From Hippasteria phrygiana (taxonomy: Eukaryota; Echinodermata; Asteroidea; Valvatida; Goniasteridae): a stretch of DNA of 64,000 nt. The notes under the pieces were generated by a model. That model was not told the origin of the DNA. It worked only from the letters and a program-made list of their open reading frames with translations, and ran no database searches. The translations under genes and the position numbers were made by a program. This document shows positions 1 through 11,102 of this stretch, in pieces. The stretch lies in assembly GCA_037893225.1 (NCBI GenBank), contig JAZGUH010000451.1:2374001-2438000 (forward strand), written 5' to 3'. Every line of letters starts with the position of its first letter. Positions within the stretch are counted from its first letter, which is position 1.

Positions 1-934
1 TGCCAAATACTCCATTAACTGGTCCATCAGATACATCAATGTTCTTTGTTAACATCACTCTTGCACCAACTCCAAGCCACAATGTTTTTGGTAAGCTAGT
101 ATATGTTGATTTGCTTCCAGCTTTCACTTGTCGTTTCATTTTACTTTTTGAATCCTTCTGAAAGTCCTTTGCTTCAATACATATACAATTACTACACTTT
201 GCAAACAATGTCTTAACATTCTGTTTATCAACTTGTTTGTTGCAGGGAAAGATATCTAATGCATCATCCCAATCCTCTCCAGTCTCACGAGCTTGTAACA
301 TTGCAACATCTCCATCTGGTAATTTCTTTTGCTTTTCTTTTACACGTACCCTGTTCAATGTTTCTGCAAATTCTACGTCTTCCTTTTGTCTCAAAATTTA
401 TGTTAACTCTACTTTCTGGAAGATATCATTCCATAGATCAGCTGTGACTTGTCTCTGATACAATGACTTTCCCTTTACTGGGGGCAACTGATAAAAATCC
501 CCAACAGCTAAAATACAGACATTTCCAAACGGTGTATGATTACGTGTTTGCTTAATCTGACGTAGTCGTCCATGAATATAGCAGAGTATCTTGTGATCAA
601 CCATTGATATTTTATCTACAATCAAAATCTGAAGATCTTGCAATACATTACGCAGAGTACTCAACTTTTCTTCACCAAGTGGTTGATATGGTAATCTGGC
701 ATCAGTTGTGATTGATAATGCACTGTTAATTGTAGCATCATTTATATTAAAGGCTGCAACACCTGTAGGAGCAGTAAGCAGTACTGAGACATTGTCTGGA
801 TTCTGTACTATTCTTGCAAAAAGCCTTGTTGCTTCATAGTAAATCGACTTTATTAAATGGCTCTTTCCAGTTCCGGCTCCACCAGTTAAAAACACATGAA
901 ATGATTCAGGATTGTTACCATTAACCTTTTGCAA
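1..934 (-). pseudogene. Helentron Pif1-like helicase domain (broken)
   Basis: This is the superfamily 1B helicase domain that unwinds DNA during rolling-circle transposition. The open frame 398-934 carries Walker [10 protein letters not shown] and the following [11 protein letters not shown] motif. Its Walker B reads LIVDKISM where the family has DE, so the catalytic glutamate is a lysine (one base, GAA to AAA). An in-frame TAA at about 395-397 ends the frame just before a clear ILRQK motif. The same frame then continues to the window edge with the late helicase motif GVGARVMLTKNID (about 10-60). An in-frame TAG sits just upstream of 934. What remains of the frame looks like a full helicase domain, but this copy cannot be functional. 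Confidence 0.9.
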
Positions 935-1651
935 ACACTAATCTCTGATCTTATTAAATACCCGTCTCTGTTGAACATTCAAGGATCTCAACAAACTCAG
1001 TGCTTCCTGCTTGGATACTTTAACTTAATGTGGTTCAATATTACAATTTTTATCTCGTTTTTTGTCAGCTTTTAAATCAGGAATATCACATTCACTGTCA
1101 GAATCTTGAATTACTGGCTTACGTTCTCCTTGACATTCAAGTTTATCTTCTTCACTCTTAGGACAAATCAAAGCCCATGCATCTTCTTGAGGACCAAACT
1201 ATTCTAGACATTTCTGTGCTTCTTCAATATTTGTCTCATACATCGATCGATTACTTTCAACAATACATCTTACAAATTCCAATTGATCATTAAAACGAAT
1301 AACACCATCTGTATAAAATTCTTCATAGGTTTAAAACTGTGGTGGCTTCAACTGAGCATCAATGTGATGTGGAAGAAACAACTGCAACATACTGTGATAG
1401 TACTTCTGAGAACATTTTGCTACTGAAAACCTGGGATATCTGATAACTGCTGCATCAGTTCGACTGCGCTTCTGTATATGACCTAAGCAATGTTTAAGTG
1501 CACACATAGGTGATTGTCTCCTTTCATTATATTCTTGAGATGTATTTGCATTATAAATAACTCTGTATTCGGAACTAAATGTAGCGAGACACATTTCTTT
1601 AAATTCATCAATATCTGGTCTTGCTTTGTAACGATCAACTTTGTTAATCAT
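935..1651 (-). pseudogene. Helentron Rep-helicase linker region (broken)
   Basis: This minus-strand sequence joins the Rep tyrosine region to the helicase. The open part (1331-1651) has the Helitron-typical segment VDRYKARP and a later RYPRFS stretch. Downstream of it the same frame is still recognisable (an acidic region, then SLLRSLNVQQRRVFNKI just before the helicase) but is cut by stops near 1331, 1199, 1025 and 938. A frameshift near 1650 separates it from the preceding Rep segment. It has no function of its own beyond being part of the Rep-Hel polypeptide. Confidence 0.75.
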
Positions 1652-2267
1652 GAAAAATCATCATCCCCATCTTCAGATTTATTCTGAATAACACTCAATG
1701 GCAAGTTCATTCTGACAGGGTTTTCACCAACAGGTATAAACTCGACTTTCCTGGATCCTTCTTTCAATCTTAGACTACAAGCAGGAAACACTGCTTCCTG
1801 AGCTGATATTTCACGATTATGTAGGTACACACAACCAAGTTCCTTCATACTCTGTCTGGCATCTAAATTTCCTTTTTGTGCCTCTCTTTGAGCATGTGAT
1901 AACAACTGTCCCATTTCACGTTCAGCCTTGGACATGTATAACACTACATAAGCTACACAGGCATATGCATCACTGATGTACTGAATATCCATGTTTGCAT
2001 TCCAGCATCTTATCAAATCTGGATTGTACAAATTAACCCAGACATCTTGTGGTTCTCTCTTTAGCACAATACTTGCTTTGCTGCTCAGTACATGGTTAGC
2101 TTTCTCAAAATCATCTTCTGTTACTCCAATGCTTTCAAATAATTCAGAACTTGTCATATGTTGATTATCCTCATTTTGTATTCCATTCCACACTGATTTC
2201 AATAATTCCTTTGCATCATTTGCTTCAGTTCTAGCAACACTATCATCAGTAGTTTCATCATCATCAT
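1648..2267 (-). pseudogene. Helentron Rep, C-terminal part with the Y2 tyrosine motif
   Basis: The open frame (to 2304 including bases of the LTR) starts directly at the BEL-1 insertion site. It contains [10 protein letters not shown], matching the two-tyrosine motif of Helitron Rep (Y-x3-Y followed by S/T-K), the nucleophiles that cut and join DNA ends. The acidic stretch at its start (DDDETTDD) continues directly from the frame that ends at 9661 on the other side of BEL-1, showing that one protein was interrupted. The first residues given by the open frame (MQQRV...) are LTR-derived and do not belong to the transposon. A frameshift near 1650 ends this piece. Confidence 0.85.
2263..2267. repeat. 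Target-site duplication of BEL-1 (ATCAT), left copy
   Basis: ATCAT directly precedes the left LTR and is repeated at 9661-9665 directly after the right LTR. Five bases is the usual BEL/Pao duplication size. The site lies in a GAT-rich Asp run of the Helentron frame. Confidence 0.85.
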
Positions 2268-3440
2268 TGTTGTGAGATCGTAAAGTTCTGACACGTTGTT
2301 GCAATGAAGATAAGAAGGCGTCTATTTAACTGTCTTGTGCTTCTCATTTATTGTGCGCTATACTGTACACTGTAGTATTGTAGTACACATGTATCGTAGT
2401 ATTCAACAACCGTGTGTGATTCCTATAAACAAGAAGAACAATAAACTTGTCTAAGTACAAACTCACACGTAAGTTATGTCAATCATTTTAAATCTAAACT
2501 GGGGCAACGTTTCCTGAACACTTAATTCTACTCATGACACTCTGTTTGTACATGTGTTTGTTTATCTTGAAATTGATAAACTTACATGAATAGAGACAGC
2601 CTAAAATTAACTGTCGCCTATGTCATTACTTCCTGAATTTGTATGAAAGATATTCTCAGAAACATCAAAGGCATTATCAACAAGAATAACAGAATAAACC
2701 TTTAAAAAAGGTATCAATCAGCTGAATAATTACAGACAAAACATTAACATCATGTAACCATAACACGCCTAAAGCCTGGGCGGCGGATCACTCTCACTCA
2801 TATGAATATCAATCCGCGGGTCTGCTAGCAAATAGGTTTATGACACTACTGCAAAAAAATCATTACAACAAATAGTGCGTAACTAGATTGGCTTGCATAT
2901 CGAAGAAAACAACAGTGAGACGCAATAACAAAACGGGGATTCTACAAAACACCTAAATTAGCACAGTAATTCTAAACATCTCCAAAACATTGCTGCTTCA
3001 GACTTCAGTAAGAAACTGCACACTGGCAGAGGGCACCGCGACCGCGAAGAGTCGCTCCAGGCAACCCTGGCCTGCACTCAGCACCGAGTACATGAAACGG
3101 GCAAGGCAAGAAACTGAGGGAGATTTTGAACGAGCAATCTAACAAAATCTCTCCAAAAGGATATTTACAAGAGTAAAGCAATACATAAGCTGTAACTGTA
3201 AATTCCCGAACAAATCTATAATTGTCTGATGCAAGTCTCAACATACCTTGAGTAGCAAATATCAGGAAAATAAGGAAATCTGGTGATCAAACTTAGCGAG
3301 TTGCTGTGACTGTACGAACTCTCGTGTTGATGCCGTGACCTTACGAACTCGTGCTAATGCCTAGTCTTCGCACCAGGCGCACATAGCAAGAAAATCTCAC
3401 ACTTGTATTTGTGGAAAGGAAATCATGTCATGTCATGACA
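2268..3440 (-). repeat. BEL-1 3' LTR
   Basis: 1173 bp, starting TGTTGTGAG and ending CATGACA on the plus strand (5'-TGT...ACA-3'). It matches 8496-9660 almost completely. Differences seen: a 7-bp extra segment near 3000-3010, one extra T near the start and about six substitutions. The 79-residue open frame inside it is repeated in the other LTR and is not considered a gene. Confidence 0.92.
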
Positions 3441-3455
3441 TCCCATTCCCCCAAA
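3441..3455 (-). other. BEL-1 polypurine tract
   Basis: The minus strand reads TTTGGGGGAATGGGA immediately before the 3' LTR. This purine-rich run is where plus-strand DNA synthesis of an LTR retrotransposon would be primed. About 250 bp of non-coding sequence separates it from the end of the integrase frame at 3702. Confidence 0.7.
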
Positions 3456-3701
3456 CGTGACGGAATGTCACAGAAAAAAGAAGAAAAAAAAACATCGAAA
3501 ACCTGAACAACTATACTGCTCAACGTTCATGCCAAGAATAGACCAATCTGTCTTTGTCCAAAGACGATGTGAAAGAAAAAAGGAAAAAATGTCTTTTCAA
3601 TAAGTCCAACATGACGCTTAACAGCGTAAACCTCTGCACAGGAACAAATTTTAACATCTAATCACAGTCAGTGCAGATATGTATGCTCAAATTACTGTCT
3701 A

Positions 3702-4805
3702 CTAATTAATGTCTGATCGTTCTGACTTCTTCATTAGAAGAATGAGCTTTGTCACGGGTCTCTTAGCATTTGTACCATCGGCGAACCTGATGTCAACGAC
3801 TCTCACAAGGTCATCCTTTCCTGGATAGATGTTTACAACCTCAGCCATTTTCCAGGAACCACGTTTTCTGTCCTCACCAATGACGAGCACGATGTCTCTC
3901 TCCTGTAGGTTTTCAGCCGACTGTTGCCACTTCTGGCGCGGTGAGAGCTTGTGGATGCATTCTATCCAGCGTCGCCAAAACCCGTCTACCATAGCATTGC
4001 AAATCTCTCTGCGTGTCCGTGAGTTTCCCACGTATTCTTCACACGGGACTTCGGGGCACGGCAAGTCGCCTCTTCCAATCAAGAAGTGATTTGGTGTCAA
4101 TGGTGGATGATCCAGTGGTGACAATGACTTGGCAGTTAAGGGTCGACCGTTAATGAGACCGGATATCTGGCAGAACACAGTCTCCCATTCGACAAATGGC
4201 AGACGATCTGCTTTCACCAGATGCCTCATCCCTTTCTTGACCTCTTGGACCATGCGTTCGACAGCTCCCTGGTGATGGGGTCCTCCCGGAGGTCCGAATT
4301 TCCACTGAACATTATACCGTTGGCAATGTACCCTCAGTTGATTCTGGTCCAGTTTCAAGTTCAACTCATTTATGGTGTTGTCGGCTCCCCTGAAGCAGGT
4401 ACCATTGTCACTGACTAACAAGGATGGCGCCCCTCTGATGCTTACAAACCGTTCCAGAGCCTGTAGGAACGCTTGTGTTGACAGATCTTGAACGCATGTT
4501 AAGTGCACAGCTCTAGTCACTGCACACGTGAACACAGCACAGTAGCCTTTAGTAGTAGTGTTTCGGTTCAACTTCACATTCACTGGTCCAAGGTAGTCCA
4601 CCAATGTAGTCTGGAACGGGGGTGAGCAAGGACTGACTCTGAACTCTGGCAAGTCGGCCATTTTCTGCTGGATTGGTTTGCCTCTGTGCTTCCCGCATAT
4701 GACACACTTGTGCAGGACGTGCTTCGAGATGGTCATGTCGCCGACAATCCAATAATTCTTCCTAACCTCAGCTGCAGGTCTCATGTGTGTGTCTGTCACG
4801 CACAA
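3702..4805 (-). pseudogene. BEL-1 integrase core and C-terminus
   Basis: The frame encodes the zinc-binding Cys pair (CVICGKHRG) followed by the DDE catalytic core: Asp in LVDYLGP, Asp in LVSDNGTCF and Glu in HHQGAVERMV. It ends with the BEL-type C-terminal segment containing TPNHFLIGRGDLP and DIVLVIGED. Integrase inserts the cDNA into host DNA. It is the downstream end of pol and overlaps the preceding frame (4768-5163) in another phase, with the break inside a CA-repeat near 4790. The core triad looks complete, but the protein is not in frame with the rest of pol. Confidence 0.88.
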
Positions 4806-5163
4806 TCAACAGGCCAATGTGACTCTTTTTAGGGAGAAGATATGGGTGTCGAACATCATAGGACAGTGGTGCGCTGCCAACGCGTCCGCCAACACGGTAC
4901 ACTTGGTCATCTTCGTCTAAGAATGGATCCAGTTTCATGATGTTAGGATCCTGGAAGTTAATATCTCTTTGCGCTTGTCGTATCCAATACAACTCAGCTT
5001 CCTTGACTAGCTTTGAAGAAGGCCACTGTGAAATCTGCTGGGTGAGCTGCTTTAGCCATTGGTTCTTGGGCATCTCTTTCAAGGATAGCACTCTAGCAGT
5101 GACCATCTTTAGTTTGGACCAGCCGGAGAACTTGGTGGCGTCGACAATCGGGGGCTTAGACAA
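4768..5163 (-). pseudogene. BEL-1 integrase N-terminal/pre-integrase segment
   Basis: A 131-codon open frame contains the BEL pre-integrase signature (YRVGGRVGSAPLSYDVRHP and then SHIGLLIVRD). It precedes the HHCC zinc region. A stop at about 5221 separates it from the RNase H frame, and a frameshift near 4790 separates it from the integrase core. The usual His-His spacing after GLLIVRD is compressed, so a short deletion is possible in addition to the frameshift. Confidence 0.75.
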
Positions 5164-5220
5164 AACATTGACTCTGAGTGCTAGTGTTTTAGCATTCCGG
5201 ACGTGGAACTTTTTCTGCTC

Positions 5221-5877
5221 TCAATCTTCAGGGTCCACTGGGGTATTCTCTGGTGTCTTTGGCCAAGACGCAGGTGGTAACCTCAAGTACTCGGGTCCGT
5301 CAATGACTCGCCTCATGTCAGTAGCAGTTCCTCCCCTTAAAACCAGGTCGATAACGTTCTGGTCTGAGGGCACATAAGCAATATCATTGATAGGGTCAAA
5401 CTCCGTCGTGATCTCGCCCACACGATATGCAACATAGGAGCGGAAAGACTTGGATTGCCCTCTTAGCCAGCTGATGGCAGTCATGCTATCCGTCCAGATC
5501 TTTGAGTAGGCTATGTTGAACCGCAAAGCATTCTTTACAGTGAGCATTAGCCTTGACACCAGGAGGATCGCTTGGAGCTCCTTTCGTGGTATGCTTGACT
5601 GCTTCAGCGGTGTAAGCCTGGCTCGTGCACACACAAATGACAGATGGGCCTCAGTGTCCTCGGGGTGAGACCATCTCAGCCAAACTCCGATGCCCATAGC
5701 ATCTTCAGAGGCATCACTAGCTCCATGTAGAGACACTTCAGGCAAAGGTCTCATTCCCCTGTATGGCTCTGGAATCAGGCACCTCGAAATTTCAATACTG
5801 GCCATCTCCTCAAGGTCTCTGTTGATCTCTTTCAGCATGGCACAGAGCTCGCCCTTTCGTTGAGGGGGGTGTCCCAA
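5221..5877 (-). pseudogene. BEL-1 RNase H region
   Basis: The frame contains GASDASEDAMGIGVWLR (first catalytic Asp), IPRKELQAILLVSRL (Glu) and KIWTDSMTAISWL (third Asp), followed by YVPSDQNVID, the BEL RNase H series. RNase H removes the RNA template during reverse transcription. A TAG and a frameshift in a run of C residues near 5870-5890 separate it from the reverse transcriptase frame; the open frame begins with a non-ATG codon and is not an independent gene. Confidence 0.85.
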
Positions 5878-5888
5878 TCAAGGTTCAA

Positions 5889-7475
5889 CTACCATAACTT
5901 CTGCAAAAGAATCTTAGGTCGAACAAGGATCCCAGACAGCATGCCGAAGACATCATAGTAAGAAGCAGTTTGTCTTAAGATGCTACGTTTGGTTGGGACG
6001 TCCTGAGTTGGCTTCACCTCCTTAACTTTCAAGGTGTCCTTCAAGAGGTTCCACTTGGTGCCCAAAGCAGTGGCAACTCTGGTATCTTCTGTTTTGTCGC
6101 ATACTTCCTCGACGTTTGATTGCCATTTCCTAATGGCAAAGTTGCCTTTTTGAAGGGTCTCTGTGAGTTTGGACTTGAGTTCTTGAGCCTCTTTGACGTC
6201 AACGACGGATTCGTTCAAGTCGTCCATGTAGAACTGGTCGGCGACCACTTTCTTCAGCTGCTCATCACCTGGTGCATGCTCAGCTACTACATGCCTCAGG
6301 GTCACAATGGCAGCAGTTGGAGACGGTTTGTCCCCAAAGGTGACGGTTGTCAACTCATATACTTGGTTGGGGTGACTGGGGTTCTCTCGAAACACAAATC
6401 TGTGAAAGCGGGCATCGTCGGGTTTGATTTTGATGGCTTGGAACATCTTGCTGATGTCTGCAATGATGCCTACTTCGTTTTCTCGGAACCGCAATGCAAC
6501 CTTGAATAGATCAGAGTTTATATTCTCACCCTTCATGAGATAATCATTAAGTGAGCGACCCTGGTACCTTGCCTTCGCATCGTACACTACTCTGACAGGA
6601 GTTGTCTTTGAGTCTTTGGTAACAGCAAAGTGTGGCAGGAACCACATCTTCTTGCCAGTATCTCTGTCTCGTTGCAGCTCTTCCTCTGTGACATGCCGAG
6701 AAACACCCCTCTTCAAATGATCTCTCATTTGTTTGCAGTATGTTTCCCATTCCCCACGCTTGTTCCTAAACTGATTCTCTAGGCTTTTCAGTCTTTTGAC
6801 AGCATAATTGTAGTTGTCAGGCAGGTCGTCAGGTGATTTCTTCCACGGCAGTTGGATCTCGTAGGAACCATCTGGAAGTTGGGTTACACTTTGCTGCATG
6901 GCCTCGGTCGCACCCTTGTTCAGGAGATCGGAAGAGCATTTACACCTTTTTGGCTCCAGGCCAACCGTCTCTAGGCCGATGAATTCCTCTATTGGTCCGA
7001 TGGCTGACACATTGACATAGTTCAACAGTGAAGCCGAACTAGCAGATCGTCCTCCTTGAATGAACCAGCCAAATGGGCATCTGACAGCTACAGGTTCGTC
7101 AGACTTCCCACCAAGGATGTAGTCTTCCCAGATCATCAAATGTGTGTTATCGACACCGAGAAATACATCAATAGTCTGCGACGGGGCAATGTGGATGTCA
7201 ACTTCACTCAGATGATCGTACTGTTGGAGCTGTCCTGGTAGTACAATTGGAGCATCACCGCAGGGCTGATCAATTTCAGTGATGGTCAATGGACATGACC
7301 AATTTCCCCCAACGTCTTCGATGTGACAGTCTAACAGTCTCAACTTACTTGTGATTTTGCTGCCACCAACAAGACTTAGATCATGGTCCTGGTACAAATC
7401 TCGACCTGTTCTTGGGAAGATCCCTTTTCTCAAGAGTGTGGCCTGGCTACCACCATCCAGCAGGATGCGCACCAA
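5889..7475 (-). pseudogene. BEL-1 protease and reverse transcriptase
   Basis: This is the largest intact piece of BEL-1 pol (528 codons). The retropepsin motif RILLDGGSQ lies at the N-terminal end and the same frame extends a little upstream of 7475. The BEL linker (GVDNTHLMIWEDY, VRCPFGWFIQG) follows, then reverse transcriptase with VRVVYDAKARYQG, GIIADISKMFQAIK and the catalytic YMDD box in QFYMDDLNE. It ends within the RT thumb (SILRQTASYYDVFGMLSG). Gag lies upstream in another phase. All visible RT catalytic residues are kept, but the frame stops before RNase H. Confidence 0.9.
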
Positions 7476-7533
7476 GTGACGGATGTTTCCACATCGAAGA
7501 TACCCAACGACAGTGGGTAAGGTGCCCTGTAGT

Positions 7534-8178
7534 TTACCTCTCTCGTTGGTGGTGACGGTTAATTGTCACATTGACAGAACTACTGTTCGGACGAGAGAGC
7601 CCTACATTGTTGTCCAACTGGTTTGGAGGACCATCACCTTTCTCTCCATACACAACAGGGCAGATGGCTGCAAAATGACGATCGTTACCACACGTCTGGA
7701 TCCGGCATGGTGCCACAAACTGACAGGAGTTGTGATCATACGGAGGCTTGCCGGCTATGCAGTTGTTGTGCCCACAACGGTAGCAGATACTATTCTTTCT
7801 CATTATTTCGTACTTCTCTTTCTGCGGTAAGCTCCTGTACTTAAGTACCCATGAACGTCTATCCTTGCCTAGTTGGCTCTGCTTACTCGACGCATGCACT
7901 GTGGCAGCATTTGAGGACCTGGACATTCTGTGTTGTGCTGGTGGAGGGACCGATGGACTATCAACACTGGCAGGCTTTGCCTTCTCAAGTAACAATAGTT
8001 GGCTATACAACCACTTGACAAGACCGGTGAGGGAATCATCAGTGTGGTCATCTCTCACACTCTTATAGTAGGCAATACGATGCTCCTCCGGTAGCTTCTG
8101 TTTAATTTGGCTCAACATAATTTTACTGTTGGTTGGCCAGGGGAGATTGTGACTGGCGGTCGATGACCCGTCTTGCAC
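7534..8178 (-). pseudogene. BEL-1 gag C-terminal part with zinc knuckle
   Basis: 214 codons. The region ICYRCGHNNC...DHNSCQF followed by CRIQTCGNDRHFAAIC forms a cysteine/histidine-rich, zinc-knuckle-like nucleic-acid-binding module. It overlaps the pol frame by a phase change near 7540. Upstream it overlaps the gag N-terminal frame (8123-8446). The large capsid-like central domain that BEL-2 carries between coiled coil and knuckle is missing, pointing to an internal deletion near 8130-8180. Confidence 0.75.
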
Positions 8179-8446
8179 GTATTAATACCTGGACGAACTC
8201 CATTTCACACTCTGCCATCCATTTTTCCTCAATCTCAAACTCTGCTTGCTCTTCAATGACATCCATTAGCTCGGAGTGTTTCTCTTCAATCTTTCCAAAC
8301 TGTTGTTCTGCTTTGGTAATGTATTTCCTTAACATTTCCAAATCACTAACAGCATCTTTTGCCAGGCTGTCTATCGTCGTTTGTGATCTGGTCAACTGTC
8401 CCTTGGTGTTCCGTCTCGATAACTTCAGCTTGTTGACGTCGGTCAT
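8123..8446 (-). pseudogene. BEL-1 gag N-terminal coiled-coil segment
   Basis: The ATG at 8446 lies 50 bp inside the 5' LTR border and is the likely gag start. The 107 residues are charged and helical (for example LEMLRKYITKAEQQFGKIEEKH), like the coiled-coil N-terminus of BEL gag proteins. The frame ends at 8123 soon after the presumed internal deletion and is out of phase with the rest of gag. Confidence 0.7.
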
Positions 8447-8495
8447 GGTGTAAGTTGAAGTTCCACAGATTGGAGTACACTAGAGTTGTTGAAGA

Positions 8496-9660
8496 TGTTG
8501 GAGATCGTAAAGTTCTGACACGTTGTTGCAATGAAGATAAGAAGGCGTCTATTTAACTGTCTTGTGCTTCTCATTTATTGTGCGCTATACTGTACACTGT
8601 AGTATTGTAGTACACATGTATCGTAGTATTCAACAACCGTGTGTGATTCCTATAAACAAGAAGAACAATAAACTTGTCTAAGTACAAACTCACACGTAAG
8701 TTATGTCAATCATTTTAAATCTAAACTGGGGCAACGTTTCCTGAACACTTAATTCTACTCATGACACTCTGTTTGTACATGTGTTTGTTTATCTTGAAAT
8801 TGATAAACTTACATGAATAGAGACAGCCTAAAATTAACTGTCGCCTATGTCATTACTTCCTGAATTTGTATGAAAGATATTCTCAGAAACATCAAAGGCA
8901 TTATCAACAAGAATAACAGAATAAACCTTTAAAAAAGGTATCAATCAGCTGAATAATTACAGACAAAACAATAACATCATGTAACCATAACACGCCTAAA
9001 GCCTGGGCGGCGGATCACTCTCACTCATAGGAATATCAATCCGCGGGTCTGCTCGCAAATAGGTTCATGACACTACTGCAAAAAAATCATTACAACAAAT
9101 AGTGCGTAACTAGATTGGCTTGCATATCGAAGAAAACAACAGTGAGACGCAATAACAAAACGGGGATTCTACAAAACACCTAAATTAGCACAGTAATTCT
9201 AAACATCTCCAAAACATTGCTGCTTCAGTAAGAAACTGCACACTGGCAGAGGGCACCGCGACCGCGAAGAGTCGCTCCAGGCAACATTGGCCTGCACTCA
9301 GCACCGAGTACATGAAACGGGCAAGGCAAGAAACTGAGGGAGATTTTGAACGAGCAATCTAACAAAATCTCTCCAAAAGGATATTTACAAGAGTAAAGCA
9401 ATACATAAGCTGTAACTGTAAATTCCCGAACAAATCTATAATTGTCTGATGCAAGTCTCAACATACCTTGAGTAGCAAATATCAGGAAAATAAGGAAATC
9501 TGGTGATCAAACTTAGCGAGTTGCTGTGACTGTACGAACTCTCGTGTTGATGCCGTGACCTTACGAACTCGTGCTAATGCCTAGTCTTCGCACCAGGCGC
9601 ACATAGCAAGAAAATCTCACACTTGTATTTGTGGAAAGGAAATCATGTCATGTCATGACA
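8496..9660 (-). repeat. BEL-1 5' LTR
   Basis: 1165 bp, TGTTGGAG...CATGACA on the plus strand, nearly identical to 2268-3440. It should carry promoter and polyadenylation signals for minus-strand transcription. I did not see an unambiguous TATA box. Confidence 0.92.
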
Positions 9661-9665
9661 ATCAT
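9661..9665. repeat. Target-site duplication of BEL-1 (ATCAT), right copy
   Basis: Direct copy of 2263-2267 adjoining the right LTR end. The Helentron reading frame resumes here. Confidence 0.85.
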
Positions 9666-10262
9666 CATCTGTTGGATTTGGCTTAGTGATAAATGTTCTA
9701 TTAGATGGAGGTCGTGGAAAATTAAATCTGCAGTCAGTACCCTTCTTTTTACAAGACTTAGAATGTTTTTTGCTATGTTGCTGCACATGACTGACAATCT
9801 CATTCAGTTCCTCATCTTCTTCCTTTGATGGCAACTTGCAACTGATATATGTGTCAATGAATTTGATAACATCTTTATCACTGTCAATTCCCAATCGTGG
9901 AGCATTCTCAATCCAGAATATACAATGTGTATGTGGAGATCCTCTCTGCTGAAATTCCACTCTATAAAAATAATTCTTGACTTTACCAATAGGTACTGCT
10001 CTTGACATTATTACATCTTTCAAAAATGTATGAAATCGTTTATCAAACATTCTGGCTACAGTCACAGGGTTGCTTCGCAATACATTACCTTTCTCATTCC
10101 AATCCAAATCTTTAATATCTCTAGAATCACCTTGTTGTCTAAGTATTGTGTTTATGATTTCAGGCCATCTCATATCAACTGCTGAAAATGAGCAGAACCA
10201 TGTTGGTATTCCAAGTTGTCTAATCATTGCCATTACATCCTTTTGAGTTGATTGCCAGTATG
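9661..10262 (-). pseudogene. Helentron Rep core with HUH motif
   Basis: Minus-strand frame with Rep features: [18 protein letters not shown], then [17 protein letters not shown], then [15 protein letters not shown]. The HTH in SPHTH is the HUH metal-binding motif of Helitron Rep, which coordinates the cation needed for strand cleavage. The frame runs up to the BEL-1 junction, where it ends in PNPTDDD and continues on the far side of BEL-1. A one-base shift near 10262 (in a run of C) disconnects it from the preceding Rep segment. Confidence 0.9.
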
Positions 10263-11102
10263 GGGTGTGCCTCTGATTGGTTTCAGAAATTTATATCCGC
10301 TGTCCGATTTCAAAACATCTTTTAATTGTTCTCCGTCTCTAATCATGCTTGCTTGAACACTCTCAGAACCTTGTATTTTACCTGAACTTTGACGCAATGC
10401 AATTGAAACACTTGACATTACTTTCTGAATTTCTGACAAATATTGCGCATACAAAATATATTGAGTACTCTTTGCAAATCTATTGTCAGCATTCATTAGT
10501 CTGGTATGGAAGTATCTACATAGTGTAATATTCACATCACGATCATCACTGAATATAGGTTTGCCTGCTGGAAATAATGCTGGAAAGCATTTAGCCTCAT
10601 TCCCTTCTTCCATTAACACTCTTACTGCGCTATTTCCTTCACATGGTGCCACACAGAGTACATCATCAAAATACTGATCAAGAACTTCCTGTCCTATATC
10701 GGCCGGCTGCAAACATGTATCAAGTGGAATACCACACAAACGATCATCATCTATTTCCTCATCGCTGTCACTGTTATTAGATTCAGCAGGTACATCATTT
10801 TCATTAATCTCCATCTCACCAATATCTTCAGATACAGGATTGTCCCATTCATTGTTTATTTCTATATCCCTATACCATGAGTTATACTGTTTAAGGTATC
10901 TTAAGGCACTTTCAACATGTTCCTTATTCACAAACTGATACTGATAATATCCTGTGTAAGTTAATTTTCTCTTCAGTTTCACTCTAATCAACTGACTATC
11001 ATCTCCACACCTTGGCAATGATGTTACTGTCTCTGATATATTTGATGGCACACATACAACTGGACCATGAACTGCATTCTGTCCTCCTCTAGGTGATGCT
11101 AT
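10233..11102 (-). pseudogene. Helentron Rep N-terminal region
   Basis: The frame continues to the gypsy insertion site at 11102 and begins there with LPRGGQ-like residues (SPRGGQNAVHGPVVCVPSN), the conserved Helitron start of Rep. It continues with QYQFVNKEHVESALRYLK, an acidic spacer, CVAPCEGN, and ends near LKPIRGTP. The residues directly before it lie at 20142 and beyond, on the other side of the gypsy element. The frame ends by a one-base shift near 10262. Confidence 0.88.
11099..11102. repeat. Target-site duplication of the gypsy element (CTAT), left copy
   Basis: CTAT directly precedes the left LTR and recurs at 20142-20145 after the right LTR. Removing the element rejoins the Helentron frame. 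Confidence 0.8.

Larger units (their letters stand above)
2268..9660 (-). mobile_element. BEL/Pao LTR retrotransposon BEL-1, nested in the Helentron
   Basis: A complete LTR element on the minus strand: 5' LTR 8496-9660, 3' LTR 2268-3440, TSD ATCAT. Its internal region encodes gag and pol in the order protease, reverse transcriptase, RNase H, integrase, as in BEL/Pao. The LTRs differ by about six substitutions plus a 7-bp and a 1-bp indel over some 1165 bp. The coding part is nevertheless badly damaged: gag lacks its central region and pol has several frameshifts and stops. Beside the 3' LTR the minus strand reads GGGGGAATGGGA (3441-3452), a polypurine tract. I could not identify a primer-binding site next to the 5' LTR. 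Confidence 0.93.

Noticed and set aside
3005..3244. 79-codon open frame in the BEL-1 LTR, repeated at 9225-9464
   Set aside because: Explained by LTR identity; no similarity to a protein and no reason for translation inside U3/R.
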